DNA of 64,000 nucleotides from Arthrobacter bussei (GTDB taxonomy: Bacteria > Actinomycetota > Actinomycetes > Actinomycetales > Micrococcaceae). The notes beneath the pieces were generated by a model. It saw only the letters and a program-made list of their open reading frames with translations. It made no database searches and had not been told where the DNA came from. Position numbers and translations under genes: made by a program. Location: assembly GCF_009377195.2 (NCBI RefSeq), contig NZ_VJXX01000003.1, positions 186,001 to 250,000 on the forward strand, in the 5' to 3' direction. This document shows positions 10,070 through 19,450 of this stretch, piece after piece (the first letter of the stretch is position 1; every line of letters starts with the position of its first letter).

Positions 10070-10142
10070 GCCCCAGTAGCCCAATGGCAGAGGCAGCAGA
10101 CTTAAAATCTGTTCAGTCAGGGTTCGAGTCCCTGCTGGGGCA
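10070..10142 (+). tRNA. tRNA-Leu, anticodon UAA (short variable loop)
   Basis: The cloverleaf can be drawn by hand. The acceptor GCCCCAG pairs with CTGGGGC (10135-10141), followed by discriminator A. The D arm is GCC/GGC, and the anticodon stem GCAGA/TCTGT holds the loop CTTAAAA with anticodon TAA. The variable loop is only about 5 bases, and the T arm is CAGGG TTCGAGT CCCTG. The gene is 73 nt. CC follows but the final A is not encoded. The UAA anticodon reads UUA (Leu), yet leucine tRNAs normally have a long variable arm, and this one does not. The decoding identity is therefore inferred from the anticodon only. Confidence 0.85.
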
Positions 10143-10236
10143 CCGGGGGCCCGTCCCGGGTCGACAGGCGGGCTCCCCGTCGCGATGACGTCTCGCACTC
10201 CGACGGCGCCGACTGTCAAGAGTGCTGATGATCGCC

Positions 10237-10262
10237 TGTGACGAGCGTTACAAGGATGTAAC
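10237..10262 (+). promoter_or_regulatory. Composite operator upstream of livK
   Basis: TGTGACGAGCGTTACA (10237-10252) fits the CRP/GlxR consensus TGTGA-N6-TCACA at 9 of 10 positions. Overlapping it, GTTAC (10247-10251) and GTAAC (10258-10262) form an exact inverted repeat with 6-base spacing, of a kind bound by GlnR or MtrA type regulators (GTNAC-N6-GNNAC). A weak promoter (TTACCT near 10272, TTAGCT near 10294) would place the CRP-like site about 60 bases upstream of transcription start. Regulator identity is inference. Confidence 0.45.
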
Positions 10263-10372
10263 CCGATTCCCTTACCTCAGACACAAATGTGGATTAGCTT
10301 TTCCTACAAGCCAGGAACACCTGGCGATCGCATCAAAGGCAGTAAGAGCCTTTCGGTCGAGGAGAACAATTC

Positions 10373-11770
10373 ATGACTGCAACACGCAACTCCGCGCGGT
10401 TCGGCATCGGGGAGAATGCCCCGCGCGCGGCGAAGGTCGCTGCCCTGAGCCTGGGTATCGCGCTCTTCGCCTCAGGCTGCGGTGGCGGCGGGACCACGGG
10501 TTCCGAGGGTGAGGGTGGCGACACCGAGACCACCGCTGCGGCTGCCACATCGGCCCTGGCTTGCCCCGAGAGCGAAGGCGGCACCGGCGAGGAGCAGGGC
10601 GAGAAGGGTGATCCTGCGGCCGTCCCGGCCAGCACGACCACCAGCCCCACCCCGCTCAAGCTCGGCTCCATCCTGCCCACCACCGGAACGCTCGCGTTCC
10701 TCGGCCCGCCGGAAATCGCCGGCGTCAACCTCGCTGTCAACGAAGTCAACGAGGCAGGCGGCGTCCTCGGCCAGGACATCTCGATCACCCACCGCGATTC
10801 CGGTGACACCACGACGGACATCGCCACGCAGTCCGTCACGGACCTGCTGTCCCAGGACGTCAGCGCCATCATCGGTGCCGCGTCCTCCGGCGTCTCGAAG
10901 ACCGTCATCAACCAGATCACCGGCGCGGGAGTCGTCCAGTTCTCGCCGGCCAACACCTCGCCCGAGTTCACCGACTGGGACGATCAGGGACTGTACTTCC
11001 GTACGGCTCCCTCCGACGTCCTCCAGGGCCGCACGCTCGGCAACTACATCATGACCTGTGGTGCCCAGACCGTCGGCATGATCACCCTGAACGACTCCTA
11101 CGGCACCGGTCTGCAGACCAACATCCAGGAAACCGTCGAGTCCGCCGGCGGCGAGGTCGTCGCGAACGAGATGTTCAACACCGGTGATTCGCAGTTCTCG
11201 AGCCAGGTGGACGCCATCGCGGCGGCCAAGCCCGACGCGATCGTCCTGATCAGCTTCGACGAGGCCAAGAGCATCATCCCGCTGCTGGTCGCCAAGGGCG
11301 TCGAGGCGAGCTCGATCTTCATGGTCGACGGCAACACCACCGACTACAGCAAGGACCTCGATCCCGGAACCCTCGAAGGGGCCCAGGGCACCATTCCCGG
11401 CCCGTTCACCGGTACCGGCTTCCAGGAGGCCCTGGCCACGGTCGACCCGGCCCTGACCAGCCTGGCCTACGCCGGGGAGAGCTACGACGCCGTCAACCTG
11501 ATCTCGCTCGCAGCGGAAGCCGCGGGCAGCGTCGAGGGCGCCGAGATCGCCAAGCAGCTCGAGAGCGTGTCGAAGGACGGGACGAAGTGCTTCGACTTCG
11601 CCGGGTGCGTCACCCTGCTGCGCGGCGGCGAGGACATCGACTACGACGGCATCTCCGGACCGGTCTCCTTCGACGCGAAGGGTGATCCCACCGAGGCCGC
11701 CATCGGTATCTACAAGTACGATGCCGACAACGTCCCCCAGCCGAGCCGTTCCGAGGTCGGACAGCTCTAG
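10373..11770 (+). CDS. livK: Branched-chain amino acid ABC transporter, substrate-binding lipoprotein
   Basis: This extracytoplasmic lipoprotein captures the substrate for the Liv-type permease encoded on the other strand at 12801-16992. It has an N-terminal signal with lipobox LFAS-GC, lipidation being at C36. A low-complexity Gly/Glu/Thr linker follows, then a periplasmic-binding-protein type 1 domain (LGSILPTTGTLAFLGPP..., ADVTD-type VTDLLSQDVSAIIGAASS, and so on). Length 465, somewhat longer than E. coli LivK because of the linker. SD GGAGA lies just upstream of the ATG. Substrate could be Leu/Ile/Val, another amino acid, or urea/short amide, as in related HAAT transporters. Confidence 0.88.
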   Translation: MTATRNSARFGIGENAPRAAKVAALSLGIALFASGCGGGGTTGSEGEGGDTETTAAAATSALACPESEGGTGEEQGEKGDPAAVPASTTTSPTPLKLGSILPTTGTLAFLGPPEIAGVNLAVNEVNEAGGVLGQDISITHRDSGDTTTDIATQSVTDLLSQDVSAIIGAASSGVSKTVINQITGAGVVQFSPANTSPEFTDWDDQGLYFRTAPSDVLQGRTLGNYIMTCGAQTVGMITLNDSYGTGLQTNIQETVESAGGEVVANEMFNTGDSQFSSQVDAIAAAKPDAIVLISFDEAKSIIPLLVAKGVEASSIFMVDGNTTDYSKDLDPGTLEGAQGTIPGPFTGTGFQEALATVDPALTSLAYAGESYDAVNLISLAAEAAGSVEGAEIAKQLESVSKDGTKCFDFAGCVTLLRGGEDIDYDGISGPVSFDAKGDPTEAAIGIYKYDADNVPQPSRSEVGQL

Positions 11771-11810
11771 GGTTCGCGCCGGGGTCCTGCCCCGGTCGTC
11801 GACAGCAGTG

Positions 11811-11851
11811 CAGAGGCCCCGGCCGCTTCCGTGAAGCGGCCGGGGCCTCTG
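11811..11851. terminator. Bidirectional terminator between livK and the converging gene
   Basis: A perfect 19-bp stem (11811-11829 with 11833-11851) with the loop CGT lies between two convergent genes. No T-run is present on either side. Confidence 0.85.
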
Positions 11852-11867
11852 TCATGTCCTCGGGCGG

Positions 11868-12578
11868 TCAGGCATCGCCCGGCGCACGCCTGGACAGGGC
11901 GTAGGAGGGCTCGCGTACCCGCCGGGCCCATTCATAGGTCTGGGCGCCCGCGAGCGGGTGGAGGACGGCGTCGAACCGCAGGTCCGTGTCCTCCGCGACG
12001 GGGTCGAGGTTCAGCGTGAGTGTCCCGAAGTGCTGCCAGGGGCCCCGCGGTGTCGCGAAGAAGAGGCCCAGATGCCAGGGCGATGATCCCAGCGAGCGGC
12101 GGAAGGCGCGCAGGGACGAGGGAAGGCCCGCGGGGCCGACGGTGCGGGCACCGAGCAGGACCGGGCCGTCGTCGCCCCGGTAGGGCATCATCGTGCCCAG
12201 CGGCGCCCGCGAGACGCTGAGCCGCGGGAGGAGCAGGTAGCGGCCCGGGAAGGACCACCCCGTGGAGGACAGGAGGACGTCCGAGAACGTGGACGGTGCT
12301 GGACCCGGTTCGGGGTGATGCAACCGCAGGGCGAGCCCGACCACGTCCGGTAGCCCGTCGGGCGTTCCCGCGGAGCGGGAGATCCGGGCGGTCGCCGGGC
12401 TCCGGCCGGGCTCGTCGATCCAGGAGATACCACTGCGGAGCCCGTGTGCATGCACCACCACGTGCCCTTCGAGCCTGAGCCCGCGCGTGTGGATGGGGCG
12501 ATCCCTGCGGACCTGCTTGATGCCCCTGAAGAGGACCTCGAAGCCGGTGCCGATCGCGCCGCTGAAGATTCGTGCCAT
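11868..12578 (-). CDS. Conserved hypothetical protein
   Basis: I do not recognise a firm family. The product is 236 residues with no signal peptide or membrane helix, starting MARIFSGAIGTGFEVLFRG. It contains a basic patch (KQVRRDRPIHTRG), a short HVVVHAHG stretch, and a Trp/Phe-rich C-terminal half (SSPWHLGLFFATPRGPWQHFG...LNLDP). The overall pattern loosely recalls small proteins related to the catalase fold annotated in Actinobacteria, but the evidence is weak. The ATG at 12578 is preferred over an upstream in-frame codon at 12704, because the extra 42 residues are highly basic and overlap the upstream terminator. GGGAGG lies 11 bases upstream. It is set between livK and the livF end but separated from both by terminators. 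Confidence 0.7.
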   Translation of the reverse strand: MARIFSGAIGTGFEVLFRGIKQVRRDRPIHTRGLRLEGHVVVHAHGLRSGISWIDEPGRSPATARISRSAGTPDGLPDVVGLALRLHHPEPGPAPSTFSDVLLSSTGWSFPGRYLLLPRLSVSRAPLGTMMPYRGDDGPVLLGARTVGPAGLPSSLRAFRRSLGSSPWHLGLFFATPRGPWQHFGTLTLNLDPVAEDTDLRFDAVLHPLAGAQTYEWARRVREPSYALSRRAPGDA

Positions 12579-12643
12579 GTGCCGGGCGTCCCTCCCGAAG
12601 TGCCGCCTGTCGTCTCCTTCAACGTAGCGGGCCGGGAACGACG

Positions 12644-12673
12644 ATGGGCGGGACCGTCTCCGGTCCCGCCCAT
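12644..12673. terminator. Terminator of the livHMGF operon
   Basis: ATGGGCGGGACCG (12644-12656) and its exact complement (12661-12673) form a 13-bp stem with loop TCTC. It is downstream of livF on the minus strand and upstream of the next minus-strand gene. Confidence 0.75.
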
Positions 12674-12800
12674 CCTTGCCATCCGCCGCATCGTCCGCAA
12701 GCACCGGGCGTCCGTGGCTCCCGTGACGCCCGCCCAGCCGGACTTCCCACGGGGCGGCGACCCCCTGCAGCCAGGACGTCGCCGTCCCCTCGGGCTCGTC

Positions 12801-13547
12801 CTAGGCGGTGTCGGCGAGTGTGCCGAGGTAGAGCTGGATGACCTTGGGGTCCTTCATGAGCTCACGGCCCGTCCCCGTGTAGGCGTCCTTGCCCTGATCA
12901 AGGACGTACGCGCGGTCGCAGATCTGCAGGCACCGCCGGGCATTCTGCTCGACCATGATGACCGAGACCCCCGCACGGTTGATCTCGTGCACGCGGAGGA
13001 AGGTCTCGTCCTGCTTGACCGGTGACAGACCGGCCGAGGGTTCGTCGAGGAGCAGCACCGCCGGGTCCATCATCAGGGCCCTCCCCATCGCGACCATCTG
13101 GCGCTCGCCGCCGGAAAGCGACCCGGCGCGCTGGGCACGCCGCTTGCCCAGCTCGGGGAACAGCCCGGCGACGAACTCGAAGCGCTCCTTGAAGTCCTTG
13201 GGCCGCTGGTACATGCCCATCTGGAGGTTCTCCTCGATGGTCAGGGTGGCGAAGACGTTGTTGTTCTGCGGCACGAAGCCCACGCCGCGGCTCACCAGCC
13301 GGTTCGCCTTCAGCCCGGTGAGGTCCTGGCCACGCACCACGACGGTGCCGGAGTGGACCTTCACGAGCCCGAACATCGCCTTGAGCAGCGTGGACTTGCC
13401 CGCGCCGTTCGGGCCGATGATGCCGATCAGCTCACCCCGGCGGGCCTCGATGCTGCAGCCGTTGAGGATGTTCACACCCGGGAGGTACCCGGCGACGAGG
13501 TCCGTGACCTTGACGACGGAGTCGCCCTCGAATTCTGCCTCGGTCAT
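12801..13547 (-). CDS. livF: Branched-chain amino acid ABC transporter ATP-binding protein LivF
   Basis: This is the second ATPase subunit of the Liv importer. Walker A GPNGAGKST, signature LSGGERQMVAMGRAL, Walker B VLLLDEPSAGL and the H-loop area (VSVIMVEQNA) are all present. Length 248, normal for LivF. It starts ATG at 13547 inside the end of livG (4-base ATGA overlap), so it is translationally coupled. The motif VAGYLPGVNILNG near the N-terminus is typical of LivF rather than LivG. Confidence 0.93.
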   Translation of the reverse strand: MTEAEFEGDSVVKVTDLVAGYLPGVNILNGCSIEARRGELIGIIGPNGAGKSTLLKAMFGLVKVHSGTVVVRGQDLTGLKANRLVSRGVGFVPQNNNVFATLTIEENLQMGMYQRPKDFKERFEFVAGLFPELGKRRAQRAGSLSGGERQMVAMGRALMMDPAVLLLDEPSAGLSPVKQDETFLRVHEINRAGVSVIMVEQNARRCLQICDRAYVLDQGKDAYTGTGRELMKDPKVIQLYLGTLADTA

Positions 13548-14653
13548 CGCTTCGTCTCCTCATCCGTGTGCGTGGGTCCGGCGGCGTGGGCGCCGCCGAC
13601 CTCGGTGACGCCGTGCCCGAGGATGCCCTCGTCCTCGGTGCCGACCACCGACTCGGCGTCGTGGGCCAGCTCCTCCTCCAGGCGCTCGATCCCGGTGGAG
13701 TCACCGAGGTCGACGTCGTGGTGGGCGCCGAGGTACGCGTCGATCACCGCCTGGTCCTTCATCACGATGTCCGGCGGCCCTTCCGCCACGACCTTGCCCT
13801 CGGCCATCACGACGACCCAGTCCGCGATGTGCCGGACCATGTGCATGTCGTGCTCGACGAAGAGGACGGTCATGCCCTCGGCCTTCAGGTTCTTGATGTG
13901 GTCCAGCAGCGACTGCGTCAGTGCCGGGTTGACGCCGGCCATCGGCTCGTCGAGCATCACGAGCCGCGGCCGGACCATCAGGGCCCGTGCCATCTCGAGG
14001 AGCTTGCGCTGGCCGCCGGAGAGCGAGGCCGCGTAGTCGTCGCGCTTGGTGTCGAGCTTGAACTTGGTCAGCAGGACTTCCGCCTGCTCGGTGATCTCGC
14101 GCTCGCGTCCGCCCCAGATGCCCTTGAAGAGCGCCCGGGCCAGGCTCTCGCCCGGCTGGTCCGTGGCGCCGAGCCGCATGTTCTCCATGACGGTGAGCTT
14201 GCCCATGACCTTGGTGAGCTGGAAGGTGCGCACCATGCCCATGCGGGCCACCTTGTGCGAGGCCACCTTGGCCAGCGGCTTGCCGTCGAACTCCCAGTCC
14301 CCGCTGTTGGGGATGTCGAAGCCGGTCAGCAGGTTGAACAGCGTGGTCTTGCCGGCGCCGTTCGGGCCGATGAGTGCGGTGATCTTGTGGCGGGGGATCT
14401 CGAGGTGCTCGACGTCGACCGCGTTGATCCCGCCGAAACTCCGCGTGACGTTCCGTGCGACGACGATGGGATCCCGCTTACGGCAGCCCGGACGGGTCTC
14501 CTCCTCGGTGATCGGCGACGCGTCGGTCATGTAGTCGTGGCCGCCACCGGCGGCGTCCACAGGGGCGTCGGCGGCGTGCGCACCGGCAGGCTGAGCGCCA
14601 TCGGCGGGGGTTCCGCCCGGTGCGGGATTGCTGTGCTCGTTGTCGGAGGTCAT
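13544..14653 (-). CDS. livG: Branched-chain amino acid ABC transporter ATP-binding protein LivG
   Basis: This is the first ATPase subunit of the Liv importer. Walker A GPNGAGKTT, signature LSGGQRKLLEMARAL, Walker B RLVMLDEPMAGV and H-loop VLFVEHDMHMV are intact. At 369 residues it is longer than the usual ~255-290. It has an N-terminal extension of about 60 residues rich in Ala/Gly/Pro and a C-terminal extension of about 55 acidic residues ending HTDEETKR. Both tails look disordered. The start overlaps the livM stop by 4 bases and its end overlaps livF by 4. Confidence 0.92.
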   Translation of the reverse strand: MTSDNEHSNPAPGGTPADGAQPAGAHAADAPVDAAGGGHDYMTDASPITEEETRPGCRKRDPIVVARNVTRSFGGINAVDVEHLEIPRHKITALIGPNGAGKTTLFNLLTGFDIPNSGDWEFDGKPLAKVASHKVARMGMVRTFQLTKVMGKLTVMENMRLGATDQPGESLARALFKGIWGGREREITEQAEVLLTKFKLDTKRDDYAASLSGGQRKLLEMARALMVRPRLVMLDEPMAGVNPALTQSLLDHIKNLKAEGMTVLFVEHDMHMVRHIADWVVVMAEGKVVAEGPPDIVMKDQAVIDAYLGAHHDVDLGDSTGIERLEEELAHDAESVVGTEDEGILGHGVTEVGGAHAAGPTHTDEETKR

Positions 14654-15630
14654 GCGAACGCCAACTCCTTCTTGTTACCCAGGACGCCCTGCGGCCTGAA
14701 GACCATGAGCAGCATCAGTGCCACACCCACGAGGATGTAGCGCAGCTGACCCGCCTGCGAGTTGGACAGGAACGTGATGGCGCCGATCTCGATGGCGCCG
14801 TACAGCAGCCCCTGCGTGAGGGAGAGGACCACCCAGAAGATCATCGCGCCGATGACCGGCCCGAGGACGGTGGCCATGCCGCCGAGGAGGAGGCAGGTGT
14901 AGAGGAAGAACGTCAGCTCCGTGGCGTAGTTCGCCGGCTGCACCGCGCCGCGCGGCAGGGTGAAGATGATGCCGGCCAGCGACCCGAGCACACCGCCGAT
15001 GACGAGGGCCTGCATCTTGTAGGCGTACACGTTCTTGCCGAGCGAGCGGACCGCGTTCTCGTCCTCGCGGATGCCCTTGAGGACACGGCCCCACGGGCTC
15101 CGCATGAGGAGCCACACGACGAGGCACGCGACGATGACGACGGTCCAGCCGACGATGCGGATCCAGAGATCACGCTCGTTCATGGCCAGGGGGCCGACGT
15201 TGTAGGTTCCCGGCGAGAACGGGTTGAGGGAGAAGAAGCCGCCCTCGAAGGCCGCGAGTCCGTTGGCGGAACCGGTCACGTCGGTGAGTCCGTTGGTGGT
15301 GACGATGTAGCGGATGATCTCCGCTGCGGCGATCGTGACGATGGCCAGGTAGTCCGCCCTGAGCCGCAGGGTCGGGATGCCGAGGACGATCGCGAAGACG
15401 ACCGAGGCGAGGATCGCCACCAGGACCGCCACCGGGAGCGGCGCGTTGAACGTCAGCGTCGAGATCGCGTAGCCGTAGGCCCCGACGGCCATGAAGCCGG
15501 CCTGCCCGAAGTTCAGGAGGCCCGAGTAGCCGAAGTGGACGGCGAGTCCGAGGGCCGCGAGGGCGTAGGCCGCCGTCGTCGGGCTGATCAGCTCGCCGAA
15601 GGCGTTGATGAGGATGTTTCCGAAGTCCAT
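14650..15630 (-). CDS. livM: Branched-chain amino acid ABC transporter permease LivM
   Basis: This polytopic inner-membrane permease has 326 residues with about 8-10 membrane helices. The family signatures HFGYSGLLNFGQAGFMAVGAYGYA and the cytoplasmic EAA-like loop RSPWGRVLKGIREDENAVRSLGKN are visible. It lies 9 bases after livH and overlaps livG by 4 bases. The C-terminal FRPQGVLG segment is common to LivM proteins. Confidence 0.92.
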   Translation of the reverse strand: MDFGNILINAFGELISPTTAAYALAALGLAVHFGYSGLLNFGQAGFMAVGAYGYAISTLTFNAPLPVAVLVAILASVVFAIVLGIPTLRLRADYLAIVTIAAAEIIRYIVTTNGLTDVTGSANGLAAFEGGFFSLNPFSPGTYNVGPLAMNERDLWIRIVGWTVVIVACLVVWLLMRSPWGRVLKGIREDENAVRSLGKNVYAYKMQALVIGGVLGSLAGIIFTLPRGAVQPANYATELTFFLYTCLLLGGMATVLGPVIGAMIFWVVLSLTQGLLYGAIEIGAITFLSNSQAGQLRYILVGVALMLLMVFRPQGVLGNKKELAFA

Positions 15631-15639
15631 GAAGAGTCC

Positions 15640-16992
15640 CTAACCTATGCGCTCTCGGCGGCCGAGGATACCCTGCGGCCGGAACAGGAGAACGAGAATC
15701 AAGATCAGCAGCGCTCCGACGTACTTGAGGTCTGCCTCGAGCCAGATCGTGGAGATCTCCACGAAGAGGCCGACGATGATGGAGCCGACGAGGGCGCCGA
15801 AGACCGTCCCCAGGCCGCCGAGCGTGACGCCGGCGAAGATGAGCAGCAGGATCTGCTGGCCCATGTTGTAGGAGACGCCCGGCCGGTAGTAGGCCCACAG
15901 GACGCCGCCGAGCGCAGCCAGCATGCCGCCGATGACCCAGACGATCCTGATGACGCGGTCGACGTCGATGCCCGACGCCGCGGCGAGGGCCGGGTTGTCG
16001 GCGACGGCGCGCGTTGCCTTGCCGATGCGGGTGCGCAGCAGCAGGAACGCCACGATCAGGATGATCACGAGGCTCACCACCAGCGACGTCAGGTTGTTGC
16101 GGGAGATGGACACCGAGCCGAGGTCGATGATCGGACTCTGCGAACCCGGCAGCTGCTGCGTCGCACCGCCGAAGAAGAACTGGATGATGTACCGCAGGGC
16201 CAGGGCGAGGCCGATGCTGACGATCATCATCGGCACCAGGCCCGTCCCGCGACGGCGCAACGGCTTCCAGAGCCCTGCATCCTGCACGTAGCCGAGAAGG
16301 CCTCCTCCGACGACCGCGAGGACGATCGACACCGCGATCGGCAGCCCCATCGCCGCGAAGGCGAAGGCGAGGACCGCCCCGAGGGTGACCATCTCGCCGT
16401 GCGCGAAGTTCGTGAGTCCCGTGGTGCCGAAGATGAGGGAGAGGCCGACGGCGCTGAGCGCGAGGAGGAGGCCGAAGCTGAAGCCCGCGAGGGCACGCTC
16501 GGCCAGCGTCTCGAGGAACGGCGTCTGCTGCGCGACGATGCCCTCGCCGAACAGGAACAGCGTCGAGGCGCTCGAGGTGTTGGCGAAGGTGACCTGACGC
16601 GGGTTCTCCTGGCCCTCCGCCAGGGCGATGCCCTCGGGGAGGGTCTCCTCGTCGATCGCCACCTCGTACGTGCCCTGCTCGGGTACGCCGATGCTCCAGG
16701 CACCGTTGGGACCGGAGGTGGCCTCGCCGTCGAAGCCGTTGCCGGTCGCCGTCACGGTGACGTCCGCGATGGGGCCGTCGACCCCGCGCAGCACCCCGCT
16801 GATGCGGTTGTCGAATTCTTGTGCCTGGATGCTCGTAGGGGTCTGCTGATGGACTGCCGTGGCGCTCATCGCGTGCGCGGGCGGGTGGGTGAACGCCTGC
16901 GCCGCGGGGGCGCCGACCAGCACGAGCAACAGGAGACCGAGCATCAGGAGCAACGACCTCCTGATCCGTGCAGGCGTCGATAGGGTGAACAA
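15640..16992 (-). CDS. livH: Branched-chain amino acid ABC transporter permease LivH with N-terminal secreted beta-domain
   Basis: The C-terminal ~290 residues are a normal LivH permease (SLIFGTTGLTNFAHGEM, RTRIGKATRAVADNP..AAASGID). Unusually, the first ~150 residues contain a signal-like hydrophobic segment (ending APAAQA) and a small domain with VLRGVDGPIADVTVTATG and NGAWSIGVPEQGTYEV, which looks like a carboxypeptidase-regulatory/prealbumin-like beta sandwich. That domain would lie outside the cell. The start is set at TTG 16992, 8 bases after GGAGG; a GTG at 17007 lies in the ribosome site itself and would add 5 residues. livH is the first gene of the livHMGF operon. Confidence 0.9.
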   Translation of the reverse strand: MFTLSTPARIRRSLLLMLGLLLLVLVGAPAAQAFTHPPAHAMSATAVHQQTPTSIQAQEFDNRISGVLRGVDGPIADVTVTATGNGFDGEATSGPNGAWSIGVPEQGTYEVAIDEETLPEGIALAEGQENPRQVTFANTSSASTLFLFGEGIVAQQTPFLETLAERALAGFSFGLLLALSAVGLSLIFGTTGLTNFAHGEMVTLGAVLAFAFAAMGLPIAVSIVLAVVGGGLLGYVQDAGLWKPLRRRGTGLVPMMIVSIGLALALRYIIQFFFGGATQQLPGSQSPIIDLGSVSISRNNLTSLVVSLVIILIVAFLLLRTRIGKATRAVADNPALAAASGIDVDRVIRIVWVIGGMLAALGGVLWAYYRPGVSYNMGQQILLLIFAGVTLGGLGTVFGALVGSIIVGLFVEISTIWLEADLKYVGALLILILVLLFRPQGILGRRERIG

Positions 16993-17048
16993 GATGGGAA
17001 CCTCCACGGTGGGGGCAGGCCCGGCGGCTGTGCACCGGGAGCAACAGT

Positions 17049-17064
17049 TGTGACGAGTGTCACG
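17049..17064 (+). promoter_or_regulatory. CRP/GlxR-like site upstream of livH
   Basis: TGTGACGAGTGTCACG fits TGTGA-N6-TCACA at 9 of 10 positions and contains the exact palindrome GTGAC-GAGT-GTCAC. It is nearly identical to the site upstream of livK (13 of 15 bases). It lies about 60 bases before livH. A possible -10 (TAACAT on the minus strand, 17082-17077) would place the site just downstream of transcription start. Confidence 0.45.
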
Positions 17065-17290
17065 GACGTGGGGATCATGTTACTAGCGGCATGTTTCGGC
17101 AATTCGCAAAAGCACCGGGACAAGGTAGCGATTCGGTAACGAAAGTTTTACCAAGGAACCTTCCTGTTGTAATTCCGCAGGTCGACGGGCACGCGGTGCA
17201 GGGTCGCCGAGGGAACAAAAAGCCGGCCGGACCGTTGCCATTGGTAGGGTTGCAGGAACACGCAGCCCCCTATCGGAGGACAAAGACACC
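17065..17290. other. Divergent livH / BI-1 intergenic region
   Basis: This stretch is less GC-rich than its surroundings. It holds GGTAAC...TTACC (17135-17152), which on either strand resembles a degenerate GTNAC-N6-GTNAC pair. A -10-like TAGGGT (17245-17250) points toward the plus-strand gene, and GGAGGA (17275-17280) serves as its ribosome site. No ORF is supported here. Confidence 0.4.
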
Positions 17291-18169
17291 ATGGCACTTG
17301 GCGGTAATCCGGTCTTCAACGGGAAGACTTTCCGTTCCGCGACCCGAGGCAACCAGGCGGCAGGATTCGGCACCGCGACCTATGCGGGCCAGGCGGTCGC
17401 GAACCAGCAGCAGCTGGAGCACATGTACAACCAGCCGTCGGCGGGTCCCGCCCAGACCGGACGGATGACGTTCGACGACGTCATCGTGAAGACCCTGCTG
17501 TGCCTCGGCGTCGTCCTGGTGGGTGCGGCGATCCCCGCGTTCGTCCTTCCCGGACTCGCGCTTCCCCTCATGGTCGTCGGAGCCCTCGGAGGATTCGTCC
17601 TCGGGCTCGTCAACGCGTTCAGGCGGGAGCCGTCTCCCGCGCTGATCATCGCGTACGCGGCCCTCGAAGGTCTCTTCGTCGGTGGCATCACGATGTTCCT
17701 CGAGGCGCAGTTCCCCGGGATCGCGATGCAGGCCGTGCTCGGCACGCTCGTGGTCTTCGGCGTCACCCTCGCGCTGTTCAAGAGCGGCAAGGTCCGCGCG
17801 ACGCCCCGGGCCATGAAGTTCTTCATGATCGCGATCATCAGCTACGCGGCGTTCTCGCTCGTGAATCTCGGCCTCATGCTCTTCGGTGTCACAGAAGGCA
17901 TGTTCGGACTGCGCAGCAGCGGCATTCCGGGGACCGAGGGGATGTTCGGGTTCGCCGAGGGCATTCCCTTCGGGCTCGTCATCGGCCTCTTCGCCATCTG
18001 CCTCGCGGCCTTCTCGCTGATCATCGACTTCACCTCGATCAGCGAGGGGGTCCGGCAGGGCGCGCCGATGAAGTACTCCTGGACCGCTGCTTTCGGCCTG
18101 ACCGTCACGCTGATCTGGCTGTACGTCGAGATCCTGCGTCTTCTCGCGATCCTTCGCGGCAGCGACTGA
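17291..18169 (+). CDS. Bax inhibitor-1/YccA family membrane protein
   Basis: This integral membrane protein has 292 residues. The first ~60 are soluble (GGNPVFNGKTFRSAT... with many Gln). Seven membrane segments follow, with the family's features near the end (LIIDFTSISEGVRQGAP and a helix with the WLYVEILRLL motif). The actinobacterial BI-1-like proteins are similar to YccA/YbhL and to eukaryotic TMBIM calcium-leak channels. The bacterial role is not established. ATG 17291 has GGAGGA 10 bases upstream. A strong terminator follows. Confidence 0.9.
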   Translation: MALGGNPVFNGKTFRSATRGNQAAGFGTATYAGQAVANQQQLEHMYNQPSAGPAQTGRMTFDDVIVKTLLCLGVVLVGAAIPAFVLPGLALPLMVVGALGGFVLGLVNAFRREPSPALIIAYAALEGLFVGGITMFLEAQFPGIAMQAVLGTLVVFGVTLALFKSGKVRATPRAMKFFMIAIISYAAFSLVNLGLMLFGVTEGMFGLRSSGIPGTEGMFGFAEGIPFGLVIGLFAICLAAFSLIIDFTSISEGVRQGAPMKYSWTAAFGLTVTLIWLYVEILRLLAILRGSD

Positions 18170-18219
18170 GGCTCACGCGCCGGGCTCCGGGCAGATCCGG
18201 GACCGAAGCGCCTCCCGAC

Positions 18220-18258
18220 GAGGAAGGACCCGCAACCAGAGGTTGCGGGTCCTTCCTC
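18220..18258. terminator. Bidirectional terminator, 18-bp perfect stem
   Basis: GAGGAAGGACCCGCAACC (18220-18237) is exactly complementary to 18241-18258, with the three-base loop AGA. It separates the BI-1 gene (+) and galK (-). The stem contains pyrimidine-rich ends but no free T-run. Confidence 0.9.
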
Positions 18259-18292
18259 GTCCTCGGGCCGGATCCGACCGGGGCTGCCCGGG

Positions 18293-19446
<1,154 letters not shown>

Positions 19447-19450
<4 letters not shown>

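Noticed and set aside
14620-16983. 787-codon plus-strand ORF opposite livH-livM
   Set aside because: Antisense to a well-supported operon; the product is a Glu/Asp/Arg-rich shadow with no domain.
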